Source: Chthoniobacteraceae bacterium
Lineage (GTDB): Bacteria; Verrucomicrobiota; Verrucomicrobiia; Chthoniobacterales; Chthoniobacteraceae
DNA length: 64,000 bases
Direction: 5' to 3'
Assembly: GCA_947476255.1 (NCBI GenBank)
Contig: CANJPY010000005.1
Location: 1-64,000, forward strand
The translations under genes and the position numbers were made by a program. Under the pieces are notes generated by a model that was not told the origin of the DNA, made no database searches, and saw only the letters and a list, made by a program, of their open reading frames with translations. Positions 32,835 through 42,281 of the stretch are shown here, one piece after another (positions within the stretch are counted from its first letter, which is position 1; each line of letters starts with the position of its first letter).

Positions 32835-35800
32835 ATGATGACTATTCCTGCAAATCGCTCAATATTGACTCCCTCCAGCCCGCTTGATGCCGGAGGCGCG
32901 CTCTGCCGGGTGAGGGGCGCCGCTTTTGCGGGCATTGCCGTGAGTGCCGCCTTCCTCGTCGCCCCGGGCGCACGCGCCGCCGCACCGACCCTCCCGACAG
33001 GCGCCCAGAACGTCTCCGGCGTCTCGAGCGTTTCCCAAAGCGGCTCCACGCTCACCGTCACCCAGACCAGCGCCAAGGCCGTCATGAATTGGCAGAGCTT
33101 CAATGTTGGCGCCGGAAAAACCGTCAATTTCGTCCAGCCCTCGGCCAGCGCCGTCTCCCTCAACCGCGTCATCGGCAACGACGTGTCCGTGATTCAGGGC
33201 GCGATCAACGCCAACGGGCACGTGTTCTTGCTCAACCCCAATGGCGTGCTTTTCACTTCGAGCGCACAGGTCAACGTCGGCGGCATCGTCGCCTCCACGC
33301 TGAACATGAAGACCGAGGATTTCATGGCGGGCCGCTACACCTTTGAAGGCGCAGGCAGCGGGACCATCGTCAATCAGGGGAACATTACTGCGGCCAAGGG
33401 TGGGTTCGTCGGGCTTATTGCGGCGAAGGTGACCAACACGGGCAGCATCGTCGCGCCGGAAGGCTCCGTGCTCGCGGGGGCGGGCAACCGCGTCACGCTC
33501 GATCTTGGCGGCCCGATCAAGATCAGGGTGGAGGAGGGTGTGATCGAGGCGCTCATCGAACAGGGCGGTGCCATCCGGGCGGACGGCGGGTTGGTGTACC
33601 TCACCGCGAAGGCCGTGGGCGAAGTGACCCGCACGGTCATCAACCACACGGGCATCACGGAGGCCAGGACGCTTTCCGCCGGCAAAGACGGCAAGATCTA
33701 CCTGATGGGCGGCATGGAGAAGAACCGCATCGCCGTATCGGGCAAGCTGGACGCCAGTGCCCCGAACGGCGGGAACGGCGGGTTCATCGAAACGAGTGCG
33801 GCGAATGTGCAGGTCGCGGATGACGTGCGGGTGACGACGGCTGCACCGAAGGGCAAAACCGGAACGTGGCTGATTGATCCGAGCAGTTTTTTAATCATGG
33901 CGGGCACTGGAGCCAAGACAGACAGCAGCATCGGCGCCACGACCCTCGGTGACGCTCTCAGTGCAACCGATGTCACCATACAAACCCTTGCCTCTGGGGG
34001 CGGGGTAGGTACCATATATATGTTTGCTTCGGTCGTTAGGAGCGGAGGGGACGGCACCACCCAGCTTACGCTTTCCTCGCATGGGGACATTATGTTCAAC
34101 CCTAATGTAGGCATCTCCGGTTCCGAGGGGCACCCGCTCAGCATCAAGCTCATAGCCAGGTGTCAAAATGGCGATTCTGGGTATGTCTATTTAAATACCA
34201 GCTCGTTTCTTCGGAGCTTCGGAGGGGACATCACGATTGGAGGCGGCGACGCGGCGGCCTCTGGAGCCGCGATTGGCCGTGATGGCTACTCTGGGGTCAA
34301 TCTCGACCGGGTCGCGGTTGATGCAACGAAAGAGGGTACATCGGCGGGGGCTTCGGGTAAGGCAGAGTTTAACTCGGTGATCCCCACGTCTACGGAAGGC
34401 GGCAATATCGTTATCCGGGGCGAGGGAAACAGCACCTCAAGTGGTCCCGGGCTCGCAATCGGCATATTTCTTCAACAGAGCACGATTGTCACGGGGGGTG
34501 CAGGAAGCATTACCCTCATTGGGAAGGGAGGAGCAAACACCTACGACACAATGAACGGTGGGATCGTGTTTCGGGGGAGTTACATCAAAGCAAAAGAGGG
34601 GAACATCTCTGTATCGGGCATGTCGGGTTCTGGGCTGAACCAGTATGGGATCTGTGCAACTATGGATAACGTTTATACAGGCTCAGTGAGTCAAGTCGTC
34701 AGCCCCTTCATCGGGACAAACGGCGCTATCAATCTCACGGGAGACAGCTTGGCCCTGTGGGCTGGTAACCTGGTCCTTGTCTCGGGACAGGATTCCTCGA
34801 TCGCTGCACCGATCATCGGGATTGGCCGGCTTTTTACCTCTCAGTACGGGCTGACTAAATCCGGGGCGGGTGTATTGACGCTCTCCGGAGACGCTTCAGC
34901 GTGGGTAGCCCCGGAGGGCACCGCTGCGTCCAACAAATCGGGAACCTTCTCAAATGAAAGTAGTACGATTTTTGCGGAGGTGACCAGAGCGAAGGCCCTC
35001 AACGCGTTTGTCCTACCCGTCTATCTGCGCCTGAACACGGGCTTGAGCAGCGTGTACGGGAATACGCCCGCGTTCACGTATTCGCTCTACGACTCCAGTT
35101 CGGGAGGCACCGCCATCACGGACGCCCTTCCTTCGGGAACAGCGCTCTGGACCGGACGACCCACGGCGACTTCCAATGCGGCAACCTACAGCCTGACCTA
35201 TTCCAGCGGAATCACCCTCGGGAAGAGTGGCTACCAGTTAAACGCTGGCGGTGCGGTGCTTTATTCGGTGAACCCACGGCCTGTCACTGTGACGCCGGAC
35301 GCGAAGTCGAAGGTGTACGGGAATGCGGATCCCGAACTGACGTACTCGATCACGAGCGGCAATCTGATTGGGACTGACCATCTGACGGGTACGCTGACCC
35401 GCGCGACTGGTAATAATGTCGGCAACCGTCTCATCAGCGCCTCTGGCTTCAATGATGAGGGGATCAACCCCAATTACGCGGTGACAACCGCGACAGGCCT
35501 GCTGACCATCAGCCAGCGCCCGATTACGATCACGGCGGCGGCAAAGACAAAGGTGTACGGCGAGGAGGATCCCGCGCTCACCTACACGGTGACCTCAGGC
35601 AACCTTGTCGGGGAAGAGACCCTCACGGGCTCGCTGACACGGACGCCCGGTAACAGCGTGGGAGTATACGCAACCAGTGCTTCTGCGTTGCTGGAGAATG
35701 AAAACAACCACAACTACGCGATCACGCCGGTCAACAGTGCGCTGACCATCAGCCAGCGCCCGATTACGATCACGGCGGCTGCGAAGACAAAGGTGTACGG

Positions 35801-36761
35801 AGACGAAGACCCAGCGCTCATCTATACGGTCACCTCAGGCAACCTTGTCGGGGAAGAGACCCTCACGGGCTCGCTGACACGGACGCCCGGTAACAGCGTG
35901 GGAGTATACGCAACCAGTGCTTCTGCGTTGCTGGAGAATGAAAACAACCACAACTACGCGATCACGCCGGTCAACAGCGCTCTGACGATTAGCGCGCGCC
36001 CAGTGACGGTGACACCGGACGCGAAGACGAAGGTGTACGGCAATGCGGAACCAGAGTTCACGTATTCGATCACGAGTGGCAACCTCGTCGGGGATGACGC
36101 ACTCGTGGGTTCGCTGACGCGCACGGCTGGCACCAGCGTGGGCGGTTACGTCATCAGCGCCCAGGGTTTCAATGGTGAGGAGAACAACTCGAACTACGCG
36201 GTGACCACCCAGACAGGCCTCCTGTCCATCACCCAGCGCCCGATCACCGTGACGCCGGACCCAAAGTCCAAGGTGTCCGGCATGCAGGATCCCACCTTCA
36301 CCAACTCTGTCACCAGCGGCAACGTGGTGGAAGGAGACTCGTTGTACGGCTCGCTTTCTCGAGTCGCTGGAGAAAGTCCCGGCTCCTACCTGATCAGCGC
36401 CGTGGGCCTTACCCAGAGCGAGGAGAACTACAACTACCAGATCACGGCGGCAAACGGCGAGCTCACCATTTCGGGACTTCCCAAGCCGGTCGAGTCGACC
36501 TTGAACAGTGTTTATGTCGTCCCTCCGGTTGTCTCGCGCCCTGCGTCAGCGCAGCTCAATCTGGGGCTGCAGCTCGTGGAAGTGGCTCCCGCCGCTAAAA
36601 CCGAGTCCAGAGACACCCAGGCCTCGGGCGCTCTCGCCTTCGACCCGGTCGCGGCAGCCAAGCGCGCGCCCGGCACCGTGCTGGTGCTCACCGGGGGAGT
36701 GAAAAGGGCCTCAGACGACACTGAGGACGGTTCCTCCAAAAAAGCCTCCTCCAAGCGCTAG
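32835..36761 (+). CDS. TpsA-type filamentous haemagglutinin exoprotein with MBG repeats
   Basis: This 1308-residue protein has an N-terminal export segment (FAGIAVSAAFLVAPGARAAA), then a TPS (haemagg_act) domain at about 50-280: MNWQSFNVGAGKTVNFVQPS, LNRVIGNDVSVIQGAINANG and VFLLNPNGVLFTSSAQVNVG. The centre is a beta-helix-like Gly-rich region. The C-terminal part has five MBG-type beta-sandwich repeats of exactly 80 residues (from residue 815), each opening RP[VI]T[VI]T and containing KVYG...P and SGN. Two-partner secretion exoproteins are moved to the surface by their cognate TpsB, here at 36796. It may serve as adhesin or in biofilm or contact competition. The short basic C-terminus (SSKKASSKR) has no toxin domain I recognise. 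First gene of the operon, 34 bp before TpsB. Confidence 0.9.
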   Translation: MMTIPANRSILTPSSPLDAGGALCRVRGAAFAGIAVSAAFLVAPGARAAAPTLPTGAQNVSGVSSVSQSGSTLTVTQTSAKAVMNWQSFNVGAGKTVNFVQPSASAVSLNRVIGNDVSVIQGAINANGHVFLLNPNGVLFTSSAQVNVGGIVASTLNMKTEDFMAGRYTFEGAGSGTIVNQGNITAAKGGFVGLIAAKVTNTGSIVAPEGSVLAGAGNRVTLDLGGPIKIRVEEGVIEALIEQGGAIRADGGLVYLTAKAVGEVTRTVINHTGITEARTLSAGKDGKIYLMGGMEKNRIAVSGKLDASAPNGGNGGFIETSAANVQVADDVRVTTAAPKGKTGTWLIDPSSFLIMAGTGAKTDSSIGATTLGDALSATDVTIQTLASGGGVGTIYMFASVVRSGGDGTTQLTLSSHGDIMFNPNVGISGSEGHPLSIKLIARCQNGDSGYVYLNTSSFLRSFGGDITIGGGDAAASGAAIGRDGYSGVNLDRVAVDATKEGTSAGASGKAEFNSVIPTSTEGGNIVIRGEGNSTSSGPGLAIGIFLQQSTIVTGGAGSITLIGKGGANTYDTMNGGIVFRGSYIKAKEGNISVSGMSGSGLNQYGICATMDNVYTGSVSQVVSPFIGTNGAINLTGDSLALWAGNLVLVSGQDSSIAAPIIGIGRLFTSQYGLTKSGAGVLTLSGDASAWVAPEGTAASNKSGTFSNESSTIFAEVTRAKALNAFVLPVYLRLNTGLSSVYGNTPAFTYSLYDSSSGGTAITDALPSGTALWTGRPTATSNAATYSLTYSSGITLGKSGYQLNAGGAVLYSVNPRPVTVTPDAKSKVYGNADPELTYSITSGNLIGTDHLTGTLTRATGNNVGNRLISASGFNDEGINPNYAVTTATGLLTISQRPITITAAAKTKVYGEEDPALTYTVTSGNLVGEETLTGSLTRTPGNSVGVYATSASALLENENNHNYAITPVNSALTISQRPITITAAAKTKVYGDEDPALIYTVTSGNLVGEETLTGSLTRTPGNSVGVYATSASALLENENNHNYAITPVNSALTISARPVTVTPDAKTKVYGNAEPEFTYSITSGNLVGDDALVGSLTRTAGTSVGGYVISAQGFNGEENNSNYAVTTQTGLLSITQRPITVTPDPKSKVSGMQDPTFTNSVTSGNVVEGDSLYGSLSRVAGESPGSYLISAVGLTQSEENYNYQITAANGELTISGLPKPVESTLNSVYVVPPVVSRPASAQLNLGLQLVEVAPAAKTESRDTQASGALAFDPVAAAKRAPGTVLVLTGGVKRASDDTEDGSSKKASSKR
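35277..36476 (+). repeat. Five tandem 240-bp MBG repeat units inside the exoprotein gene
   Basis: Units start at 35277, 35517, 35757, 35997 and 36237, each 80 codons. Units 2 and 3 share a stretch of 146 identical bases (35592-35737 and 35832-35977), while the others are more diverged. This indicates recent duplication or gene conversion within the array. Confidence 0.9.
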
Positions 36762-36795
36762 GCCCCACCCGAAACCCACCTCCTTCACCTCCGTT

Positions 36796-38472
36796 ATGAA
36801 TCCATCCCGACCTGACTTCTTTCCAGCAGCCCCGCTCGCCCTCGCAGCGCTCGCCTCCGTGTGCGCGCCCGCAGCGCTTGCGCAGCCCGCGCCCGACGTG
36901 GGCCAGGTGCTGCAGCAAATGAAGCGTCCCCCGGAACCGGCCACCAAGAGCCCGAACAGCCAGGCACTCTCCCCGATCGCCGCCCCAGCCAACGAACGGT
37001 TTGCTCCGGGCGGGGCGAAGGTGGTCGTGCGCTCCTTCGTTTTTGGCGGCAACCAGTCCATCAGCAGCAAAGCCCTGGCCGCAGTCCTCGCGAACGCGGT
37101 GGGAAAACCCGCGGACATGGCGACCCTGGGCCGCTTGGGCGAGGCGGTGTCGGAATTCTATCATACCTCCGGGTATCCCTTCGCCCGGGCCTACCTGCCG
37201 CCCCAGGAGGTGAGCGGCGGCGTTGTGAAGATCGAGATTCAGGAAGGCCGTTTCGGCCGGGTACTCGCAAAGGGCGAGAACCCTTTCTGGGTGGCGCAAA
37301 CGCAGTCCTTTCTCAAGCCGCTCAAAACGGGAGAACTGATCAAGAGCGCGGGGTTGGAGCGGGTGACTTTGATCCTCGACGACCTGCCCGGAACGAAATT
37401 TGTTCCAGTGATGCAACCCGGCGACAAAGTGGGGACGGGGGATCTGAGCGTGTACGAGCAACGGGGGCAGCTTCTGAGCGGCCAGATCGGGGCGGACAAT
37501 TATGGCAACCGGTATACGGGGGCTTACCGCCTCAATGGGACGGTGAACATCAATAGTCCGCTTTTGATGGGCGACCAGATCGTGCTCACGAGCTCTGTGA
37601 CCGATGAGGCGCTGTGGTTTGGGAGCGCGAGTTATTCGTTGCCCCTGGGCGGGGGCGGGTTGCGCGCGAACGCGGGCTTCACGCATACGCAGTACGAGCT
37701 CGGGAGTGACTTTAAGTCCTCCAACACGACGGGGACGGCTGATATTTCCAGCGGCGGGTTCAGTTATCCGCTGGTGCGCTCGACCAATGTCAATTTGAAG
37801 TTGGTCTTGAGCTACCAGCACAAGGAGTTGCACGAGGATGTGAACACCAACGTCACCAACAAACGCAGCGACAGCGTTCCGCTGAATGCTGAGTTCGAGC
37901 TGCGCGACAACATCGGCGGCGGCGGGGTGACCTACGGTTTGGTGGGGCTCACCTACGGAAGTTTGAGCCTCCCGAGCGAACGGCTCTCCGCGGATACCAA
38001 CCACACGAACGGGAGTTTTTCAAAGGCCAACGCTGATGTGATGCGGGTGCAGGCGCTTCCTCAGAATTTCAGTTTGTTCGGACGCGCGGGTGGACAATGG
38101 GCCGGCAACAATTTGGACTCGTCTGAAAAACTAAGTTTGGGTGGGGCCAGCGGCGTGCGTGCGTATCCGAATGGCGAGGCGCTGGGGGATTCGGGTTGGG
38201 CGGCGCAGCTTGAGTTGCGCAAGACGATCGGGAAGTACTCGCCCTATGTGTTCGTGGATGCGGGAGGTATCCGGGTGAATAAGTCGCCGGTGGCTGGGGA
38301 GGACAATTCGCGCGACGTTGGGGGAGGCGGAGTGGGGCTGCGCTATCAGCGTGAAAAGTGGGAGTTGAACGCGTCGGCCGCGTGGCGCGCGTGGGGTGGG
38401 ACTCCGGAGGCGGACACGCACGTGCACGGTGGAAAACCGTGTATGTGGGTGGGGGTGAACTACAAGTTTTAG
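36796..38472 (+). CDS. TpsB-type outer-membrane transporter (ShlB/FhaC/HecB family)
   Basis: This 558-residue protein has a signal peptide (about 1-29), a short linker, and a POTRA domain near 78-155 (VRSFVFGGNQSISSKALAAV; YHTSGYPFARAYLPPQEVSG; GVVKIEIQEGRFGRV). A C-terminal 16-stranded beta-barrel follows, with the family's conserved VRGY-like motif (GASGVRAYPNGEALGDSGW) and a terminal aromatic strand (MWVGVNYKF). It secretes the TpsA partner encoded just upstream across the outer membrane and implies a diderm cell. The gene lies 34 bp after tpsA in a C-rich, G-poor leader (acctccttcacctccgtt). The length is normal for the family. Only one POTRA is evident by eye; a second may overlap it. 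Confidence 0.9.
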   Translation: MNPSRPDFFPAAPLALAALASVCAPAALAQPAPDVGQVLQQMKRPPEPATKSPNSQALSPIAAPANERFAPGGAKVVVRSFVFGGNQSISSKALAAVLANAVGKPADMATLGRLGEAVSEFYHTSGYPFARAYLPPQEVSGGVVKIEIQEGRFGRVLAKGENPFWVAQTQSFLKPLKTGELIKSAGLERVTLILDDLPGTKFVPVMQPGDKVGTGDLSVYEQRGQLLSGQIGADNYGNRYTGAYRLNGTVNINSPLLMGDQIVLTSSVTDEALWFGSASYSLPLGGGGLRANAGFTHTQYELGSDFKSSNTTGTADISSGGFSYPLVRSTNVNLKLVLSYQHKELHEDVNTNVTNKRSDSVPLNAEFELRDNIGGGGVTYGLVGLTYGSLSLPSERLSADTNHTNGSFSKANADVMRVQALPQNFSLFGRAGGQWAGNNLDSSEKLSLGGASGVRAYPNGEALGDSGWAAQLELRKTIGKYSPYVFVDAGGIRVNKSPVAGEDNSRDVGGGGVGLRYQREKWELNASAAWRAWGGTPEADTHVHGGKPCMWVGVNYKF

Positions 38473-38556
38473 GCGGCTGAGGGTTTGCTGCGGTGGCGGG
38501 GCTTTTTCTGCGCCGGACCTCCTTGTGAATGTATATTCTTGAGACTACTCTGGGGC

Positions 38557-38754
38557 ATGGCTTCCACACTCACTCCCGAGTATCTTGCGGCTCTGCGCCA
38601 CACCACTGGCGCCCAAAGGCTCCGCACCGCCTTTAGCCTGTACTGGTCCGCTCGGAAACTTAAAGCCGCACGCGTACGTGAATTACATCCGGACTGGAGT
38701 GACAAACAGGTGCAGCAACGCGTCAAAGAAATCTTCCTGCATGCCTCCTCTTGA
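38557..38754 (+). CDS. Small protein paired with a nucleotidyltransferase
   Basis: 65 residues; start 38557 gives MASTLTPEYLAALRHTTGAQ. It contains TAFSLYWSARKLKAARVREL and HPDWSDKQVQQRVKEIFLHA, a pattern I recognise as a small conserved protein that often precedes nucleotidyltransferase-like genes in many phyla, probably helical. Its last 14 bases overlap the start of the next gene. Such overlapping small-protein/nucleotidyltransferase pairs resemble type II or VII toxin-antitoxin or nucleotidyl-transfer modules, but whether this pair is toxic is not known. Confidence 0.65.
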   Translation: MASTLTPEYLAALRHTTGAQRLRTAFSLYWSARKLKAARVRELHPDWSDKQVQQRVKEIFLHASS

Positions 38755-39307
38755 GCCCTTTCTGATTTTTACCCGAAAGCTCAACGAGCTGGATCTTCGA
38801 TATATGGTCACCGGCAGTGTTGCTGCCATCTATTACGGAGAACCCCGCATGACAAACGATGTTGATATCGTCGTTTTCCTTCGCCCAGAAGATGCGCTCC
38901 GGCTCGAGCCGGCTTTTCCTCAAACCGAGTTCTACTGTCCACCACGCGAAACCATTCAGATCGAACAGGCTCGAGGGCAGAGAGGTCACTTTAACCTCAT
39001 TCACCATGAATCAGGCTTCAAGGCTGACATTTATCTCGCTGGCGCGGATTCCCTCCACGCTTGGGGGCTCGCCCGACGACACCGTGCCGAAATCGAGGGC
39101 GACCAAATTTTCTTCGCCCCTCCCGAATACGTCATTTTGCGGAAACTTCAGTTCTACCGGGAAGGTAAATCCACCAAACACCTCCGAGATATTCACCGCA
39201 TGATCAATGTTCTTGGTCCTGAATGGGATAAGCAAGAACTCCTTAGCCTTGTCCGGGAGCAGCGCGTCGAGCCTGAGTGGCAAGCTGCCTTGGAATGCAA
39301 CGATTGA
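38741..39307 (+). CDS. Nucleotidyltransferase-like protein (MNT/AbiEii-related)
   Basis: 188 residues. An N-terminal nucleotidyltransferase core is visible: GS at 25-26 (YMVTGSVAAIYYGEPRMT) and the metal-binding pair Asp40 and Asp42 in TNDVDIVV, with a later KADIYLAG that may carry the third acidic residue. The C-terminal part is helical (PPEYVILRKLQFYREGKSTK, HLRDIHRMIN), as in AbiEii/DUF6036-type enzymes. The start at 38741 overlaps the small upstream gene by 14 bp, so the two are probably translated together. It lies within the segment bounded by direct repeats; the right repeat begins at its own stop codon. Possible functions are toxin, antitoxin or tRNA/nucleotide modification; which is undecided. 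Confidence 0.7.
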   Translation: MPPLEPFLIFTRKLNELDLRYMVTGSVAAIYYGEPRMTNDVDIVVFLRPEDALRLEPAFPQTEFYCPPRETIQIEQARGQRGHFNLIHHESGFKADIYLAGADSLHAWGLARRHRAEIEGDQIFFAPPEYVILRKLQFYREGKSTKHLRDIHRMINVLGPEWDKQELLSLVREQRVEPEWQAALECND

Positions 39308-39560
39308 GCAGGTTTAGAAGAACCCGCTGGAAGCGCCGGGCACGTCCGGCAGGGTGCCAATAGAGGCGAGCTTATTTGGGCTCGCTGGTTTGCCGAAGAT
39401 ACAGGAAGAGGCTGCGGACATCGGGTTCCTCCAAGCCGTTCAAGAGGCCCTCGGGCATCAGGGAGTTTGGACTCACTTCGCGGGACTTGATCTGATCCTT
39501 GGCAACCACGACCGGAGCGGGGGAACCAGGGACCTTCAACGTCACGGTGGAGGCGTTTTC
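39304..39560. repeat. Parent copy of the segment duplicated at 32354-32550
   Basis: It overlaps the TGA stop of the nucleotidyltransferase gene and reaches into the 3' end of the minus-strand dehydrogenase gene. It includes a small GCCGG/CCGGC hairpin at 39335-39350 that may serve convergent transcription. The left copy at 32354 has the same orientation, so the two are direct repeats about 6.95 kb apart. Confidence 0.75.
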
Positions 39561-42281
39561 AGCGCCAATGATGCCGGCTTGCAGCGAGCCATCCTTCAGG
39601 GTGATGTAGACAAGCTGATAGTCCTTCCCGATGACGGCGTTGGGATCGATGATGTTCTGCAGCAGATATTCGAGGTCGGTGTAGCCCCCGGTCAGGTGGG
39701 GACCGATGTCGCCGCCGGTTCCAAAAAGTTGGTGGCAGAGGCCGCAGGAAACGCGGAAGAGCTCGCGGCCGCGTTTGAGGTCGGCGCGCAGCACGGAGGG
39801 TTCATCGAGGAACTTTTTGAAGTGATCGATATTGCCGCGCTTGACGTAGTCACTGGCATTGAGTTTACCCCAGTTTTTCTCCAGCCATTCATTAAACTGG
39901 GGGCTGTTAAAGCCTTGGATCTTACGGGCGAGCGGGGCGGTGAGCAGGTCTTTTTTGAGGAGGCCAGCATCGATGCCCTCGAGCAACGCCTGTGCGCCTG
40001 CAGCGTGGGTGAGGAGAGCACTGAGGGCTTCCGCACCCTCTGCGCCCTTGAGATTGGGGAGCATCTTGACAAGGAGGGCGCTTGTTTTTGGTCCGGGGAA
40101 TGCGGAGAGCGCTCCCAGAGCGTTCTTGCGCAAGGAACCGGGTTGGTTTGCGAGGGTGGTGATGAGGTCGCTCGCTTCGGGATCGCGGGTTTTGGCGAGG
40201 ATCGCCAAGGCTTCCACGCGCTCAGGTGCGGGATTTTGCTCGCCCGCGAGTGTGGCGCGCAGTTCGGCGAGGGCATGGGTGTTGCCGAAGACGATGGCGA
40301 TTTCGCGGGCGGTTTTGCGCACCGCCAGGTTGGAGTCTTTGGCAAGGGCGGCGTAGGTGGTTGCCCAGGCGACGGGTTCTTTGAGGCGGGTCTGGCCTGC
40401 GAGTCCGGCTTTGATGCCGGCGAGCAGAGGGGGGCGGAGCGCGGGGTTGGTTTTGAGCAGGAGCTGGCTCAGGAGTTCGAGGGGTTCGCCCTTGGCACTG
40501 GGTTCAATGGCGGCTGCGGTGAGGCGGCGCGCGGTGAACTCAACGAGGCCTTGGAAGGGCGTTTTTTCTACGAAAGCCAGAGCCCGCTCGGGGGCAGCCG
40601 CCGCCGCCGGTTCGAACGCGTACCAGAGGAGAAGGGGGATATTTTGGTCTTGGACGTCTTCGGAACGTTGCGCGAGGGATTCGAGCCAGGTCCAGCGCTC
40701 GGGCAGCTCGAGGCGTTGGAGAGCCGAGGCGATGCGCCGTCTGACTACGGGGGAGGGATCGGCTGCGGCGAGTTTGCTAATGCTGGCGAAGACGCTCTGA
40801 GAGGGTTGGCCTTTTTCGCAGGCGCAGGTGATGGCCCAGCCGCGCACCGCGTCGCTTTTGGCTTCGAGGGCACGAAGCAGGGAGGCTTCGGAGAGGGCGT
40901 CCAGAGCATGCAGCGTCCAGAGTGCGCGGAGCTGACGCGTATCGTCCTGGTTTTTGAAAAGGATCTCCTCAAGGGCGGCGGTCGTGGCAGCGTTTGCACC
41001 GCGCTCTTGCAGAAGACGGCGGGCGTGGCGGACGTACCATTCGTTGGCGTTGAGATGGTGGGCCACCAGTTCGGCATCGCTGAGTTTGGCAAGGTCGACT
41101 TTCACGGGTTTCACCGCGGCTGTGGCGATTTTGTACATCCGGCCATTGGAGCGGTCGGTGTATTCCTTTTGCTGATGGCAGGGCACCTTGTCGTACCAGT
41201 CGTTGATGAAGACGCCGCCGTCCGGGCCGTATTGCGGGGAGAGGCCGCGGAACCAGCGGTCTTCGCTGATGGCGAAATCGATTTTCTTTTCGCTGCGGAA
41301 GCCGCTGCCTGCGGGGATCATGGTCTCGCAGCGCAGTTTGTTCATGTGGATGTCGTTGAAGAAAAACTGGTCGCGCCATTCAGCAGGAAAGGCGCCGCCG
41401 AGATAAATCATGGCACCGCAGTAGGCGGCTTTTTCGTAGCGGCCCCAAGCGATGGTTTTGATGTCATCGTAGGTATGGGTGTCCGGATGCGGGCCGGCCT
41501 GGCGCTGATAGCGGGCCCCCTGAATGGCGTGCCACATATGGGGGATGACGCAGGCTTCGAAGAACGCTTCGCCGTGATCATTCCAGTCGACCCCCCACTG
41601 GTTGCTGCCACCTTCGCTCCAGCGTTCGAAGATTTTGCGGGTCGGGTGAAAGCGCCAGACGGCGGCGTCTACGGTGATGCGCTCAGAAGGTTTGGCGCCG
41701 GGTTTGCCTACGAGGGAGCGATTGAAAACGCCCTGGGTGCCGTAAAGCCAGCCGTCCGGTCCCCAAATGAAGTCGTTGAGGGTCTCGTGGGTGTCGCTCA
41801 TTTCCCAGCCATCGAGAAGAATCTGGGGTTCGCCTGCAGGCTGGGGGGTATCGCCGTCTTTGAGTGGAATGAAAAGCAGGTTCGGAGGTGCGCCGAGCCA
41901 GACTCCGCCGAAGCCCACTGCGATGCCGCTGGTGAAGGTGGCCTTGTCCCAGAAGACGGTCTGCTTATCGAAGGTGCCGTTGCCTTTGGTGTCTTCGAGC
42001 ACGAGGATGCGGTCCTTGGATTGTCCGGGGCTGGCGGGGTAGTTGGTGTTTTCGACCACCCAAAGCCGGCCCCTGTCGTCGATAGTGTAAGCGATGGGTT
42101 GGACCATTTGAGGTTCGCCGGCAATGACCTGGACATGAAAGCCGTCTGGCACTTTGAGGGCGGCGGCGGTGCCCGAGGGGGTCAACGCGGCAGTGCTCGC
42201 GACTGGGCGCCGTTTGTCCTCAAGGGGCGATTCGGCCAGAGCTGTTGAGGAAAGGAGGGTGAGAGCAAGAAGAACGCGCAT
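39372..42281 (-). CDS. PVC-type dehydrogenase: propeller, HEAT repeats and cytochrome c domain
   Basis: 969 residues, exported (signal peptide MRVLLALTLLSSTALA). The beta-propeller (about 40-400) has VPDGFHVQVIAGEP, YTIDDRGRLWVVENTNYP, DFIWGPDGWLYGTQGVFNRS, GGSNQWGVDWNDHGEAF and GPDGGVFINDWYDKVPCHQQ, all typical of the PVC membrane-bound dehydrogenase family. HEAT-like repeats fill about 410-770. A cytochrome c domain near 845 has CGLCHQLFGTGGDIGPHLTG and a closing MPEGLLNGLEEPDVRSLFLY. Such proteins probably oxidise sugars outside the cytoplasm and pass electrons to the attached heme. The C-terminal part is duplicated as a fragment at 32354. The gene stands alone; the leader (caagccacccccatc) has no Shine-Dalgarno motif. 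Confidence 0.9.
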   Translation of the reverse strand: MRVLLALTLLSSTALAESPLEDKRRPVASTAALTPSGTAAALKVPDGFHVQVIAGEPQMVQPIAYTIDDRGRLWVVENTNYPASPGQSKDRILVLEDTKGNGTFDKQTVFWDKATFTSGIAVGFGGVWLGAPPNLLFIPLKDGDTPQPAGEPQILLDGWEMSDTHETLNDFIWGPDGWLYGTQGVFNRSLVGKPGAKPSERITVDAAVWRFHPTRKIFERWSEGGSNQWGVDWNDHGEAFFEACVIPHMWHAIQGARYQRQAGPHPDTHTYDDIKTIAWGRYEKAAYCGAMIYLGGAFPAEWRDQFFFNDIHMNKLRCETMIPAGSGFRSEKKIDFAISEDRWFRGLSPQYGPDGGVFINDWYDKVPCHQQKEYTDRSNGRMYKIATAAVKPVKVDLAKLSDAELVAHHLNANEWYVRHARRLLQERGANAATTAALEEILFKNQDDTRQLRALWTLHALDALSEASLLRALEAKSDAVRGWAITCACEKGQPSQSVFASISKLAAADPSPVVRRRIASALQRLELPERWTWLESLAQRSEDVQDQNIPLLLWYAFEPAAAAAPERALAFVEKTPFQGLVEFTARRLTAAAIEPSAKGEPLELLSQLLLKTNPALRPPLLAGIKAGLAGQTRLKEPVAWATTYAALAKDSNLAVRKTAREIAIVFGNTHALAELRATLAGEQNPAPERVEALAILAKTRDPEASDLITTLANQPGSLRKNALGALSAFPGPKTSALLVKMLPNLKGAEGAEALSALLTHAAGAQALLEGIDAGLLKKDLLTAPLARKIQGFNSPQFNEWLEKNWGKLNASDYVKRGNIDHFKKFLDEPSVLRADLKRGRELFRVSCGLCHQLFGTGGDIGPHLTGGYTDLEYLLQNIIDPNAVIGKDYQLVYITLKDGSLQAGIIGAENASTVTLKVPGSPAPVVVAKDQIKSREVSPNSLMPEGLLNGLEEPDVRSLFLYLRQTSEPK

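Noticed and set aside
39354-42248. 964-codon plus-strand frame across the PVC-type dehydrogenase
   Set aside because: Antisense shadow; low-complexity Gly/Ala/Val-rich text with no domain, while the minus strand codes a clear family member.
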